64,000 bases of DNA from Clostridiaceae bacterium 14S0207. Lineage in GTDB: Bacteria; Bacillota; Clostridia; Clostridiales; Clostridiaceae. The notes under the pieces are model-generated. The model did not search any database. It was given only the letters and a program-made list of their open reading frames with translations, and was not told the origin of the DNA. Positions 47,089 to 55,933 of this stretch are shown in pieces (the stretch's first letter is position 1; each line of letters starts with the position of its first letter). The DNA lies in contig CP026600.1 in NCBI GenBank assembly GCA_003288255.1, positions 372,001 through 436,000 of the forward strand. Direction: 5' to 3'. The position numbers were made by a program, and so were the translations under genes.

Positions 47089-48480
47089 ATGAAGGATACA
47101 AAAGTACCAGTAGTAAAGAATAAAGAGTATGAATTAGAGATAATAAATATGGGATTTCAAGGAGAGGGCGTAGCTAAGTTAGGAAATTTCACCATATTTA
47201 TTCCCGGAGCTATAACAGGTGAAAAGGTTATGGCAAAAGTTTTAAGAGTAGAAAAGAAGTTTGCTTTTGCAAAAGTAATGGATATTTTAAAAGCTTCACC
47301 TTCAAGAAAATTTCCTAAGTGCGCAATTTATGAAAGATGTGGGGGCTGTAATTTACAACATATAGCTTATGGAGAACAATTAGAATATAAGAGAAATAGA
47401 GTAATTGATTCTTTAACTCACATAGGAAGAATAAATAATGTAATAATGCATCACACTATAGGAATGGAGTATCCTTATGCATATAGAAATAAGGTACAAT
47501 TACCAGTAGGTGTAAGTAAAAATCCAAATAATCCAGTATCAATAGGTTTTTATGCTCAAAGAAGCCATAATATTATTGATATGAATGTATGTTACATACA
47601 AGATGAAGTTGCAGATGAAGTTGTTAAGTTAACAAGAAAATGGATGAAAAAATGCAATATAGCACCTTACAATGAAGAAACAGGTGAAGGCGTAGTAAGA
47701 CACATAATGGTTAGAAAAGGTTTCAAAACTGGTGAGATTATGGTTGTTGTCGTTACTAATGGAAAAGAACTACCGTGTGCAGATAAGTTTGTGGACATGA
47801 TTAAAGCTAACATAGAAGGTGTAAAGAGTATAATTCAGAATATTAATTCTAAGAAAACTAATGTAATATTAGGATTTAAGAATATTACATTATGGGGAAG
47901 TCCTAACATAAGTGATTATATAGGAAAGTTCAAATTTAATATTTCACCACTATCTTTCTTCCAAGTAAATCCGATGCAAACAGAAAAACTTTATGATAAA
48001 GCACTAGAGTATGCTGAATTAACAGGAGATGAAGTTGTATTTGATGCTTATTGTGGAACAGGAACAATTTCATTGTTTTTATCACAAAAAGCGAAAAAAG
48101 TATATGGTGTAGAAATAATTAAAGATGCTATAGAAGATGCTAAGAAAAATGCAAAACAAAATGGTGTTAAAAATGTAGAATTCTTAGTTGGAGAATCTGA
48201 AACAGAAATTCCTAAGTTAATAGAACAAGGAATAATTCCAGATGTAGTTGTAGTAGATCCGCCAAGAAAAGGCTGTGATATTAAACTATTAAATTCTATA
48301 GCAGAAGCAAAACCACAGAAGATAGTATATGTATCATGCGATCCTGCAACACTTGCAAGAGATTTAGGAGTATTACAACGTTTAGGATATGAAACAATAG
48401 AAGTTCAACCAGTAGACATGTTCCCTCAAACAGCACATGTTGAAAGTGTTGCACTTTTAAAAAAGAAAATTAACAGATAA
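47089..48480 (+). CDS. rlmD: 23S rRNA (uracil-5-)-methyltransferase, RlmD/RlmCD family
   Basis: The enzyme methylates C5 of a uracil in 23S rRNA with S-adenosylmethionine. The 463-residue product has an N-terminal TRAM RNA-binding domain (about 8-65, [20 protein letters not shown]), the four-cysteine iron-sulfur motif ([17 protein letters not shown] with a further Cys near NVCYIQ), the SAM-binding [15 protein letters not shown] and [11 protein letters not shown], and the catalytic nucleophile Cys in [14 protein letters not shown]. In Firmicutes relatives (RlmCD) can modify two uracils; the exact site cannot be told from sequence. Confidence 0.95.
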   Translation: MKDTKVPVVKNKEYELEIINMGFQGEGVAKLGNFTIFIPGAITGEKVMAKVLRVEKKFAFAKVMDILKASPSRKFPKCAIYERCGGCNLQHIAYGEQLEYKRNRVIDSLTHIGRINNVIMHHTIGMEYPYAYRNKVQLPVGVSKNPNNPVSIGFYAQRSHNIIDMNVCYIQDEVADEVVKLTRKWMKKCNIAPYNEETGEGVVRHIMVRKGFKTGEIMVVVVTNGKELPCADKFVDMIKANIEGVKSIIQNINSKKTNVILGFKNITLWGSPNISDYIGKFKFNISPLSFFQVNPMQTEKLYDKALEYAELTGDEVVFDAYCGTGTISLFLSQKAKKVYGVEIIKDAIEDAKKNAKQNGVKNVEFLVGESETEIPKLIEQGIIPDVVVVDPPRKGCDIKLLNSIAEAKPQKIVYVSCDPATLARDLGVLQRLGYETIEVQPVDMFPQTAHVESVALLKKKINR

Positions 48481-48519
48481 ATATAAATTAAAAAATATAT
48501 AATGTAATATTATTAAAAA

Positions 48520-48556
48520 ATTGCTACCAATAAATTTAGTTGGTAGCAATTTTTTG
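48520..48556 (+). terminator. Terminator after the methyltransferase gene
   Basis: A perfect 11-base stem ATTGCTACCAA / TTGGTAGCAAT with a 9-base loop, followed by TTTTTTG. Confidence 0.9.
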
Positions 48557-48750
48557 TTTTAGTATAAGGTAAAACCTTGAAATATATGCAAGTGTTTTTA
48601 TGAAATTCAGTATTCTAATAGCATATCAAATTGTGGTAATATGGATAAGTATTATGTATAAAATGTATATAGTTTTTTATAAAAATAACTAAGTTTTAAT
48701 ACTAAAGAAAAAGTTAACTATAAACTATTAGATAAAAGATGAGGATAAAC

Positions 48751-49527
48751 ATGAGATTAGATAAATTTTTAGCACAATCTGCTATTGGAAAACGTAAAGA
48801 GGTTAGAATTTATATAAAAGAAGAAAAAGTAAAAGTTAATGAAGAAATAGTCACAATACCATCAATAGATATTGATGAAAAAAATGATATTATTAAATAT
48901 TTAGATAATGTAGTTTCTTATAACGAAAAAGTTTATTATATGTTCAATAAGCCAGCAGGATGTATTACTGCGAAACAGGATAAACACGATAAAACAGTAT
49001 TTGATTTTTTTGAGGATGTTAATATGGAGGGGGTATTCCATGTAGGTAGATTGGATAAGGATACGGAAGGTCTACTATTTCTTACTAATGACGGTGAATT
49101 TGAACATAAGTTAATGCATCCACAGAAGCATGTGGAAAAAACATATTTCTTTTGGGCATTAGGGTCTTTAAGTGAAGAGGATATGAGAAAGTTACAAGAA
49201 GGGGGTTACATAGGAAAAGGCGAAATTTTAACTAAACCTGCTAAGATACAAATACATAAATCGGGATTATATAAGGAATTTAAAGATGAACAGCAACTAA
49301 GTAATGTAGATAAGAATAAGTACAATCAACCTGTTGTCTCTGGATATCTTACTATTTCTGAAGGACGTAAACATCAAGTAAAACGAATGTTAAAAGCAGT
49401 AGGATGTTATGTAGTATATCTAAAGAGAGTTGCGGTTGGTGATATAAAGTTAGATGAAACTTTAGAGCTGGGTAAGTACAGAGCCTTAACAGAATTAGAA
49501 GTTCAGAAACTATTAAAAGATGCATAA
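48751..49527 (+). CDS. RsuA/RluB-family RNA pseudouridine synthase
   Basis: The 258-residue product has an N-terminal S4 RNA-binding domain (MRLDKFLAQS to about residue 55) and a pseudouridine synthase domain. The catalytic Asp lies in VGRLDKDTEGLLFLTNDG; KHVEKTYFFWALG and SEGRKHQVKRMLKAVG complete the RsuA/RluB/E/F signature. In E. coli RsuA modifies 16S rRNA U516; the target here is not decided by sequence. GAGGAT (48741-48746) 4 bases before ATG 48751 is preferred to ATG 48739. A terminator follows. Confidence 0.93.
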   Translation: MRLDKFLAQSAIGKRKEVRIYIKEEKVKVNEEIVTIPSIDIDEKNDIIKYLDNVVSYNEKVYYMFNKPAGCITAKQDKHDKTVFDFFEDVNMEGVFHVGRLDKDTEGLLFLTNDGEFEHKLMHPQKHVEKTYFFWALGSLSEEDMRKLQEGGYIGKGEILTKPAKIQIHKSGLYKEFKDEQQLSNVDKNKYNQPVVSGYLTISEGRKHQVKRMLKAVGCYVVYLKRVAVGDIKLDETLELGKYRALTELEVQKLLKDA

Positions 49528-49594
49528 AACAAAAAAGTATTTAAATAATTTTTTCATATATAATTAAAGTAAAATAAAAAGTTATATGTAAAGG

Positions 49595-49626
49595 ATACAC
49601 TGGCAAATAAGCTGGTGTATTTTTTA
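49595..49626 (+). terminator. Terminator after the pseudouridine synthase gene
   Basis: ATACACTGGC / GCTGGTGTAT with two G-T pairs and a 6-base loop, followed by six T residues. Confidence 0.85.
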
Positions 49627-49662
49627 TGTTTAAAATTCTTTTTAGGTTATTAAAAATAAATA

Positions 49663-49720
49663 TTTAAAAAATAATAAGAAATCTTTAAAGAATCTTTAAA
49701 ATTAGGAAGTACTATATAAC
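49663..49720 (+). promoter_or_regulatory. Direct repeats overlapping the promoter of the lantibiotic-type ABC operon
   Basis: AATCTTTAAA occurs twice, at 49680-49689 and 49691-49700, an 11-base period of one helical turn. TTTAAA also occurs 21 bases before the first. The repeats fall at the -35 position of a TATAAC/TATATA -10 (49713-49720). This is how OmpR-type regulators usually bind; the regulator gene at 52042 is the natural candidate. Confidence 0.5.
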
Positions 49721-49747
49721 CAAAGAAACGGATAGGGGGCTTTGGAA

Positions 49748-50449
49748 ATGAGCAAATTAATTTTAGAAACTAGAGATTTAACTAAAACATTTAAGGAATT
49801 TAATGCAGTAAGTAATGTGAATTTAAAAATTCAAGAAGAATCTGTTTATGGATTACTTGGACCTAATGGAGCAGGTAAATCAACAACATTAAAAATGATT
49901 ACAGGACTTTTAAAAAAGACATCAGGAAAAATTCTATTTAATGGACATCAGTGGACTAGAAATGATCTTAATGATATTGGAGCATTAATAGAACATCCTG
50001 CTTTATATGAAAATTTAACTGCTAGGGAAAACTTAAAGGTATATACTACTTATTTAGGATTAGAAGAAAAAAGGATAGATGAGGTTTTAAATATAGTGAA
50101 ACTTGTTAATACTGGTAAGAAAAAAGTGGGGCAATTTTCTATGGGTATGAAACAAAGATTAGGAATCGCTATTGCTTTAATTAATTCACCTAAATTATTA
50201 ATTTTAGATGAACCTACTAATGGATTGGATCCTATAGGAGTAAAGGAACTTAGAGATCTAATTAAAAGCTTTCCAAGGGAAGGAATTACTGTAATTGTAT
50301 CTAGCCATATATTATCAGAAATTGAATTGATCTGTGATCACATAGGAATTATTAACAATGGAGTTTTAGGTTATGAAGGAAGAATTAATAAAGAAGAAGA
50401 TTTAGAGCAACTCTTTATGAAAGTAGTACAGGAAACAAGGAGAGGATAA
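49748..50449 (+). CDS. ABC transporter ATPase, lantibiotic-immunity / bacitracin type
   Basis: The 233-residue ATPase has Walker A GPNGAGKST, signature FSMGMKQRLGIAIAL, Walker B LLILDEPTNGLDP and H-loop SSH. In place of the Q-loop it has an E-loop, GALIEHPALYENLTARENL, the mark of lantibiotic self-protection ATPases such as NisF, NukF, BcrA and C. difficile CprA. It works with the two permeases downstream (gaps of 2 and 1 bases) to expel membrane-active peptides. AGGGGG lies 8 bases before ATG 49748, preferred to TTG 49742. Expression is probably switched by the neighbouring two-component system. Confidence 0.9.
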   Translation: MSKLILETRDLTKTFKEFNAVSNVNLKIQEESVYGLLGPNGAGKSTTLKMITGLLKKTSGKILFNGHQWTRNDLNDIGALIEHPALYENLTARENLKVYTTYLGLEEKRIDEVLNIVKLVNTGKKKVGQFSMGMKQRLGIAIALINSPKLLILDEPTNGLDPIGVKELRDLIKSFPREGITVIVSSHILSEIELICDHIGIINNGVLGYEGRINKEEDLEQLFMKVVQETRRG

Positions 50450-50451
50450 TC

Positions 50452-51186
50452 GTGAAAGAATATATTATTTCTGAAAATATAAAGTTGAAATGTACTTTTA
50501 CTAAGAAGATAATTTTTATTGCACCATTATTAACAGGGGTTATGGCTACACTTTTTGGTGGACCTTTAAACATGCAAAATATGGTTTTTTATTGGTGGTA
50601 TAGTTTCTTTTTACCAGGAGTTATAGCTATTTCGGCGTCACTTATGGATAAGAATGAGAAAAAAGCAGGTAATTATAATGGAATATATTTACTTCCCATA
50701 AATTTGAAAAAAGCGTGGGTAGGAAAAAATGTAGTTTTAGGGGTGTATTTATTATTAACACAGATTATTGTATTTTTTATAGTATTGTTACCAAAGTTAT
50801 TAGGTATAAACGGAATAGTGTTTTCAACTGAAGAAATACTTTTAGGGTGTTTAATAATATGGATTGGTAGTTTACCACAGTTACCTATTTTATTATATCT
50901 AGCTAAAAGGTTTGGGTTCGCTGCCATAGTTTTTGTTAATTGTATTTTAGGATTATTTTTACCGGTGATATGTGCTGAAAGATCTTTTTGGTTTTTAATA
51001 CCTCATTGTTATACTGGAAGGCTAGTAAAAGAAATAATAGGATTAGATATTAATGGTCTTTATACTCAACCTAATATACAAAATTGTATGCCTACTCTAT
51101 GTAAAGGATTATTAGCAATAGTAATATTTACAGTTATAGGTTTATATATTACTGCTAAACTTTTTGAAAGACAGGAGGTAAATTAA
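50452..51186 (+). CDS. Lantibiotic-immunity-type ABC permease, first subunit
   Basis: A 244-residue protein with six hydrophobic segments, starting MKEYIISENIKLKCTFTKKI, and containing the WYSFFLPGVIAISASLMDKNEKKAGNY region (short central core DKNEKKAGNY) common to the MutE/EpiE/CprB permease group. The start is GTG, with AGAGGAT 5 bases upstream, 2 bases after the ATPase stop. It should pair with the next gene as a heterodimeric permease. The assignment of E- versus G-type subunit is by gene order. Confidence 0.82.
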   Translation: MKEYIISENIKLKCTFTKKIIFIAPLLTGVMATLFGGPLNMQNMVFYWWYSFFLPGVIAISASLMDKNEKKAGNYNGIYLLPINLKKAWVGKNVVLGVYLLLTQIIVFFIVLLPKLLGINGIVFSTEEILLGCLIIWIGSLPQLPILLYLAKRFGFAAIVFVNCILGLFLPVICAERSFWFLIPHCYTGRLVKEIIGLDINGLYTQPNIQNCMPTLCKGLLAIVIFTVIGLYITAKLFERQEVN

Positions 51187-51187
51187 T

Positions 51188-51943
51188 ATGAATAGTATTC
51201 TAAGAGGAGTTAGAGGGAATTTTATAAAGCAAAAACATACTATAATTCCATGGATTCATATTATAGTTCCAATTTTAGGGGCTCTAATATTTAATTTCTA
51301 TTTTTATAATTATCCTACTGTTGAGAATGTAAAGAGGTTACAGTTGATAATAGAGTGTGCTACAAGTATATTCCCAATTTTAATAGGGATTACAACATGT
51401 ATTTTTTTGGGAATTGAAGAGAAGTCAGGGTATTATAGATGGTTTTTAGGAATAGGTACATCAAGAACGGCTAGTTTTTGTTCCTTTATAATTTATATTT
51501 TAATATGGGGATGTATATCATGTTTCCTTTTATGGATTGCTACTTTTATAGGGTTTAGAGCTCAAGGAATTTATATAGAAGGATTAATAAATTTATTTTT
51601 AAAGATTTCTATATTTTTTATTATAGGAAATATATTTACTTATGTTTTTCATATTGTTGTAGGAATGCGTTTTGGTATGGGAGCATCTTTGATATTAAGT
51701 GTTTTTGAAAGTGTTTTTGTGTTGTTAATGGGAAATATGGGTGAATTAGATAAATGGAGTGCTTGGAAGTATCTTCCTCACGCTTTTACAGTAAAAATAT
51801 CTCAAATTTCTTTATGGAAAAGCTTTGGAATTAATGTAAATGTAAGTTGTGTTACATCCTATATTATGTTAATAACATTAAATATTATTTTCATCATTTT
51901 TTCAATAAATTGGATAAAAAGATGGGAAGGAAGAAAAAATTAA
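51188..51943 (+). CDS. Lantibiotic-immunity-type ABC permease, second subunit
   Basis: A 251-residue protein with six hydrophobic segments and the MutG/EpiG-like early part: GNFIKQKHTIIPWIHIIVPI, then a loop with IFLGIEEKSGYYRWFLG. It is homologous in layout to the preceding permease. ACAGGAGGT lies just upstream of ATG across the stop of the previous gene. About 100 bases without a clear terminator separate it from the response-regulator gene, so one transcript is likely. Confidence 0.82.
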   Translation: MNSILRGVRGNFIKQKHTIIPWIHIIVPILGALIFNFYFYNYPTVENVKRLQLIIECATSIFPILIGITTCIFLGIEEKSGYYRWFLGIGTSRTASFCSFIIYILIWGCISCFLLWIATFIGFRAQGIYIEGLINLFLKISIFFIIGNIFTYVFHIVVGMRFGMGASLILSVFESVFVLLMGNMGELDKWSAWKYLPHAFTVKISQISLWKSFGINVNVSCVTSYIMLITLNIIFIIFSINWIKRWEGRKN

Positions 51944-52041
51944 TAACTTAAAATACCTAGTTTTAAAGATATCTCTATTGTGGTCGACATAAATAATAAT
52001 TATTACATGGCTAAGAGAATATGAAAATAGAGGGTGATATT

Positions 52042-52701
52042 TTGGGTAAAATATTGGCTATTGATGATGAACATAACATTTTAATTTTAATTAGGAATGC
52101 ATTAAAAAAAGATGGACATGAAGTTATAGGAGTAAGTAACCCAAAGGAAATAAATTTTAATGAGATAAAAAAATATGATCTTATACTTCTAGATGTAATG
52201 ATGCCTGAAATTGATGGGTTTACATTATGTGAGGAAATTAGAGAAATTACAGATGCTCCTATTATATTTTTAACAGCTAAAACTCTGGAAGAGGATGTTT
52301 TACAAGGGTTGAGTATAGGCGGGGATGATTATCTTTTAAAACCTTTTAATATAAATGAACTTAGAGCAAGAATAGGAGCACATCTTAGAAGAGAAAAAAG
52401 AGAAAAAAAGAATGCTATGTTGGTATCGGGAGTATTTATAAATTTAAGTAGTAAAGAGATATTTGTAGAAGATAGAAAAATTGATTTTACAAAGACGGAA
52501 TATGGGGTTTGCGAATTTTTAGCTAAAAATAGAGGACAGGTATTTACAAAGGAACAAATATATGTTGCTATATTTGGATATGATGGAGAAAGTGACAGTG
52601 CAACTATAGCAGTGCATATTAAAAATATTAGAATGAAATTTGAGAAAGTTAATATGGCACCAATAGAAACCATATGGGGTATAGGCTATAAATGGGAATA
52701 A
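52042..52701 (+). CDS. OmpR-family response regulator
   Basis: The 219-residue product has a receiver domain with the acidic pair AIDDEHN, the phosphorylated aspartate in LILLDVMMPEIDG (Asp51), the Thr of FLTAK and Lys in LLKPFN, and a C-terminal winged helix (about 125-219, ending ETIWGIGYKW). It is the type that regulates lantibiotic and bacitracin transporters (CprR, BraR and similar). The frame opens at ATG 52021 but the AGAGGGTGAT site (52029-52038) serves TTG 52042, which starts directly at GKILAIDDE. The stop overlaps the kinase start by 10 bases. Confidence 0.93.
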   Translation: MGKILAIDDEHNILILIRNALKKDGHEVIGVSNPKEINFNEIKKYDLILLDVMMPEIDGFTLCEEIREITDAPIIFLTAKTLEEDVLQGLSIGGDDYLLKPFNINELRARIGAHLRREKREKKNAMLVSGVFINLSSKEIFVEDRKIDFTKTEYGVCEFLAKNRGQVFTKEQIYVAIFGYDGESDSATIAVHIKNIRMKFEKVNMAPIETIWGIGYKWE

Positions 52702-54053
52702 GTAAAGAAATAACCTTAAAAAAATTTTTTTTAAAATATTTACTTACAATTGTTAGTTGTATTCTACTTTCTTTTGTTATACCTTGGATTCTTATTGGTA
52801 TATTAAGCAATTATAATGTAGTTAGGCCTGCAAATTATTACGAAATTGAAGCTAAAAAAATTAAACCTAAATTAGAAAGATTATCAGTTATAAAACAAAG
52901 TGATATACCTAAAAATCTATCATATATTATTTTTGATAAAAATAACAATATTGAAAGTACTAATTTGAAATCTGAGCAAGTACAAGATGCATTAAATTTT
53001 ATAGATAATAAAAATGATTGGAAGATAAATTATTTTGTATATATAAAAGGAAAAAGTAATTCGTGTATTTTAAAATATAAATTAAAAGTTAGTTATACAA
53101 GTAATAGATTAAATGAGATTTTTTTATCTCCAGAAAAAATGATATATATATTTATAATAATAAATTTATTAATTTCATGTGTAATTAGTATAATTATATT
53201 CTCAAGAAAGTTAAAAACAGAGTTAATACCACTTTTAAATACAACAAGGCAAATTCATGTTCAAAATTTAGATTTTATAGCGGAAAGGTCTAAAATTAAG
53301 GAATTTAATGAAATTTTAGATTCTGTGATAGATATGAGAGATGAATTAAAAGATACATTAAAAAAGAAGTGGGAGGAAGAAAAGATAAAGACGGAACAAT
53401 TATCTGCACTATCCCATGATATAAAAACCCCTCTTACCATTATTAAAGGAAATACTCAATTACTTTTGGAGAGTGATTCTTTAGAAGAAGATAAGGAGTA
53501 TGGAGAATTTATCTTAAATGGAGCTAATGAAATAGAAAATTATATTTCAATATTATCTAATGCCATACACAATGGAAGAAAACTTAGAATGCAAAAGAAT
53601 AAAGTTAATATAAATAATTTATTAAGTAAAATAGAAAAAGATACACTTTCATTATTTCAGACTAAAGAAATAAAACTAAAAAGTGAGTATTTGAACATTC
53701 CCAATTTTATTTATGGTGATGAACAATATATATACAGGGCAATAATGAATGTTTTAAGTAATGCCTTTGATTATTCTCCAAGGCAAGGTACAGTATATTT
53801 TAATATTTTTTCAAGAGATGAATATTTATATTTTAAAATAACTGATGAAGGAAAAGGGTTTTCGCAGAATGATATAAAAAATGCAAGTAATATGTTTTAT
53901 CAAGGTGATAAAAGTAGATCTAGAAATAATCATTATGGAATAGGTTTGTATTTAGTAAATGTTGTTGCTAAAGAACATAGAGGAGAGGTTATACTAGGTA
54001 ATTCCAAAGAAACCTTAGGAGCAGAGGTTATTTTTAAAATAAAAAGTCATTAG
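52692..54053 (+). CDS. Sensor histidine kinase paired with the response regulator
   Basis: The 453-residue kinase has two membrane spans (about 14-38 and 150-171) enclosing an extracellular sensor region of about 110 residues. Next come a linker, the phosphorylated His242 in LSALSHDIKTPLTII, the N-box NVLSNAFDYSP, the G1 motif DEGKGF and G2 GIGLYLV. The extracellular domain has no family I can name. It overlaps the regulator gene by 10 bases, so they are translated together. It probably senses the antimicrobial peptide handled by the adjacent transporter. The IS element begins 13 bases after its stop. Confidence 0.93.
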   Translation: MGISKEITLKKFFLKYLLTIVSCILLSFVIPWILIGILSNYNVVRPANYYEIEAKKIKPKLERLSVIKQSDIPKNLSYIIFDKNNNIESTNLKSEQVQDALNFIDNKNDWKINYFVYIKGKSNSCILKYKLKVSYTSNRLNEIFLSPEKMIYIFIIINLLISCVISIIIFSRKLKTELIPLLNTTRQIHVQNLDFIAERSKIKEFNEILDSVIDMRDELKDTLKKKWEEEKIKTEQLSALSHDIKTPLTIIKGNTQLLLESDSLEEDKEYGEFILNGANEIENYISILSNAIHNGRKLRMQKNKVNINNLLSKIEKDTLSLFQTKEIKLKSEYLNIPNFIYGDEQYIYRAIMNVLSNAFDYSPRQGTVYFNIFSRDEYLYFKITDEGKGFSQNDIKNASNMFYQGDKSRSRNNHYGIGLYLVNVVAKEHRGEVILGNSKETLGAEVIFKIKSH

Positions 54054-54068
54054 CATATAAATTAAGAG

Positions 54069-54101
54069 GCTGTCGCACTAAAAAATAGTGCGACAGCTTT
54101 T
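54069..54101 (+). terminator. Left IS end acting as a terminator
   Basis: GCTGTCGCACTA / TAGTGCGACAGC is a perfect 12-base stem followed by TTTTT. It comes 15 bases after the kinase stop and so could end the ABC/two-component transcript. Confidence 0.8.
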
Positions 54102-54206
54102 TGCGTAAAAGATAAATGTTAGAGTATAATTTTAGTAGGCAAAAATAGTAGTAATTACTATTTAGAAAAATTAAAAGGAGATACAAAAAGTATCTCCCGT
54201 GTACGT

Positions 54207-55846
54207 AATATATCCATTATAATATAAGTTGATGAGACTATACAGAAATGGGTGGTATTATGTACAATATAAGTTTAAATGATAAAGAGATAACTTTCAA
54301 TGATTTAGAGAAAAAAATATATAAATATGCATGTGATGAAGCATGCAGACTTATGCAAGAGGTGCTAATGCACCTAGACCGTAGGTTAATGGATGAAAGG
54401 AATGCTAAGGTTTATAGAAATAAAGGTTTAAAACATACATGTATAAAAACTATTATGGGAAATGTAGAGTTTAATAGACGTATATATGAATACGAAACTG
54501 ATGATGGAAAAATAGCTAGAAAATATCTTTTGGATGAGTACTTACAAATGGATACTATAGGTCATATTTCTAGTACTTTAGTAGAAAAAATAGTTGATAA
54601 TGTAACTAATGTATCTTTTAGAAATACTTCTAGTAACATTAAAAAACTAACAAATCAAGAAATCAGTCATACGGCAGTATGGAATGTAGTACAAAAATTA
54701 GGATCTAAAATAGAAGAAAAAGAAGAAAGAAAAATACTGTTAAATAAAAAAGGACAACTAAATGGTACAAAAGAAGTTAATGTTTTATTTCAGGAAATGG
54801 ATGGTATCTGGTTAAACATTCAAGGAAAAGATAGACCTAAAAGAGGAAAGTCTAAGAAAAAAGAACTTAAATTTGGAATAACGTATGAGGGTTGGAAAAA
54901 AAGAAATGGAAGCAAAGATGCTTATGTAGTTGAAAATAAAATAGCCTGTGCTAGCTTTAGTAATAGTAAAAAGTTTAAAGAATTAAGTGATGCTACTATT
55001 GCAGAAACTTATAATACAGATGAAATAGAAATAAGAATTTTAAATGGAGATGGTGCACCTTGGATAAAACAGAGTATAGAGGAAGAAGGAGTATATTATC
55101 AACTAGATCCATTTCATAGGAGTCAAGCAGTAATAAGAGCTGTGCAAGATAAAAAAGAAGCTCATAAGTTAATAAATATGTTAAATGAAGGAAAAGTAGA
55201 AGAAAGTTTTGAATATGTGATAAATCTAATGGTTAAATATACTGAAAATGAAAATAAATTTAAGAAGTTAAAAAAATTATATACATATCTTTTTGAAAAC
55301 AAAATTGGATTAAGGCCATATCACTTAAGAGAAGAAATAGAAATGCCAAACCCTCCAGAAGGTCTAGAATACAGAAGTCTAGGGACAATGGAGCATAATA
55401 TCTGCGATATACTAGCTCAAAGAATGAAAGGAAGAAAAATGAGTTGGTCTATTGGCGGTGCCAATAATTTGGCTAAGATATTAGCTGAAAAAGCGAGTAA
55501 ACGAATATATACTGTGATAAATGAAGTATGTTCAGGAATTATTTCAGAGGATAAATTAGAGAAAATAACAGAAATAATTACACTAACAGCAGCTGATGTA
55601 AATAAGAAAGTAAAGAAAAATAAGTATTATCCTATACAACAATCAAGTATACCATTTACAGGCTACGCCATGACTAATGGTAGAAAAGCGATACAGAGTT
55701 TTTTTCAACAAAGAAATTTTAGTGAACTTATTTATAGATAATTTAAAAAATTCACATAAAAAGTTAACAGGATAAGTGCGCCCTCTCGGGCTGTGGGCGA
55801 AGCCCTGTGGAAATGAAAATTTAACTTAATTTATAGTGGATAAATT
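54207..55846 (+). mobile_element. ISLre2-type insertion sequence nested in the IS1182-type element
   Basis: Inverted ends match at about 20 of 24 positions: left 54207-54230 (core TATCCATTATAA), right 55823-55846 (core TTATAGTGGATA). They bracket one transposase gene. The outermost few bases and target duplication could not be fixed, so the limits are approximate. A GC-rich hairpin region at 55776-55805 near the right end stands out from the AT-rich surroundings. Confidence 0.65.
54260..55741 (+). CDS. ISLre2-family transposase (UPF0236)
   Basis: The 493-residue product matches the ISLre2/UPF0236 transposase layout: an N-terminal region with RNKGLKHTCIKTIMGNVEFN and YEYETDDG, acidic catalytic candidates in LFQEMDGIWLN, RILNGDGAPWIK and YYQLDPFHRSQA, and the C-terminal RSLGTMEHNICDILAQRMKG and MSWSIGGANNLAKI. 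The frame is intact and of full family length, so the enzyme may be active. It could start at ATG 54248, but the GGGTGGT site serves ATG 54260, giving MYNISLND. Confidence 0.9.
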   Translation: MYNISLNDKEITFNDLEKKIYKYACDEACRLMQEVLMHLDRRLMDERNAKVYRNKGLKHTCIKTIMGNVEFNRRIYEYETDDGKIARKYLLDEYLQMDTIGHISSTLVEKIVDNVTNVSFRNTSSNIKKLTNQEISHTAVWNVVQKLGSKIEEKEERKILLNKKGQLNGTKEVNVLFQEMDGIWLNIQGKDRPKRGKSKKKELKFGITYEGWKKRNGSKDAYVVENKIACASFSNSKKFKELSDATIAETYNTDEIEIRILNGDGAPWIKQSIEEEGVYYQLDPFHRSQAVIRAVQDKKEAHKLINMLNEGKVEESFEYVINLMVKYTENENKFKKLKKLYTYLFENKIGLRPYHLREEIEMPNPPEGLEYRSLGTMEHNICDILAQRMKGRKMSWSIGGANNLAKILAEKASKRIYTVINEVCSGIISEDKLEKITEIITLTAADVNKKVKKNKYYPIQQSSIPFTGYAMTNGRKAIQSFFQQRNFSELIYR

Positions 55847-55885
55847 TAAAAGTAAAATTGCCCACAAGAACTTGACACAAACAAA

Positions 55886-55919
55886 ATAAATCTCCCACTC
55901 GAAAGAGTGAAAGATTTAT
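55886..55919 (+). repeat. Hairpin in the leader of the IS1182-type transposase gene
   Basis: ATAAATCT / AGATTTAT and ACTC / GAGT arms close on GAAA, 14 bases before the transposase ATG. Such leader hairpins are common in IS elements and limit read-through translation. Confidence 0.65.
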
Positions 55920-55933
55920 AGTAAAATTAATAT

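Noticed and set aside
54171-55851. TTAAAAG repeated on both sides of the ISLre2-type element as a target duplication
   Set aside because: The repeats do not sit directly outside the matched inverted ends and are simple AT-rich strings, so the duplication was left undefined.
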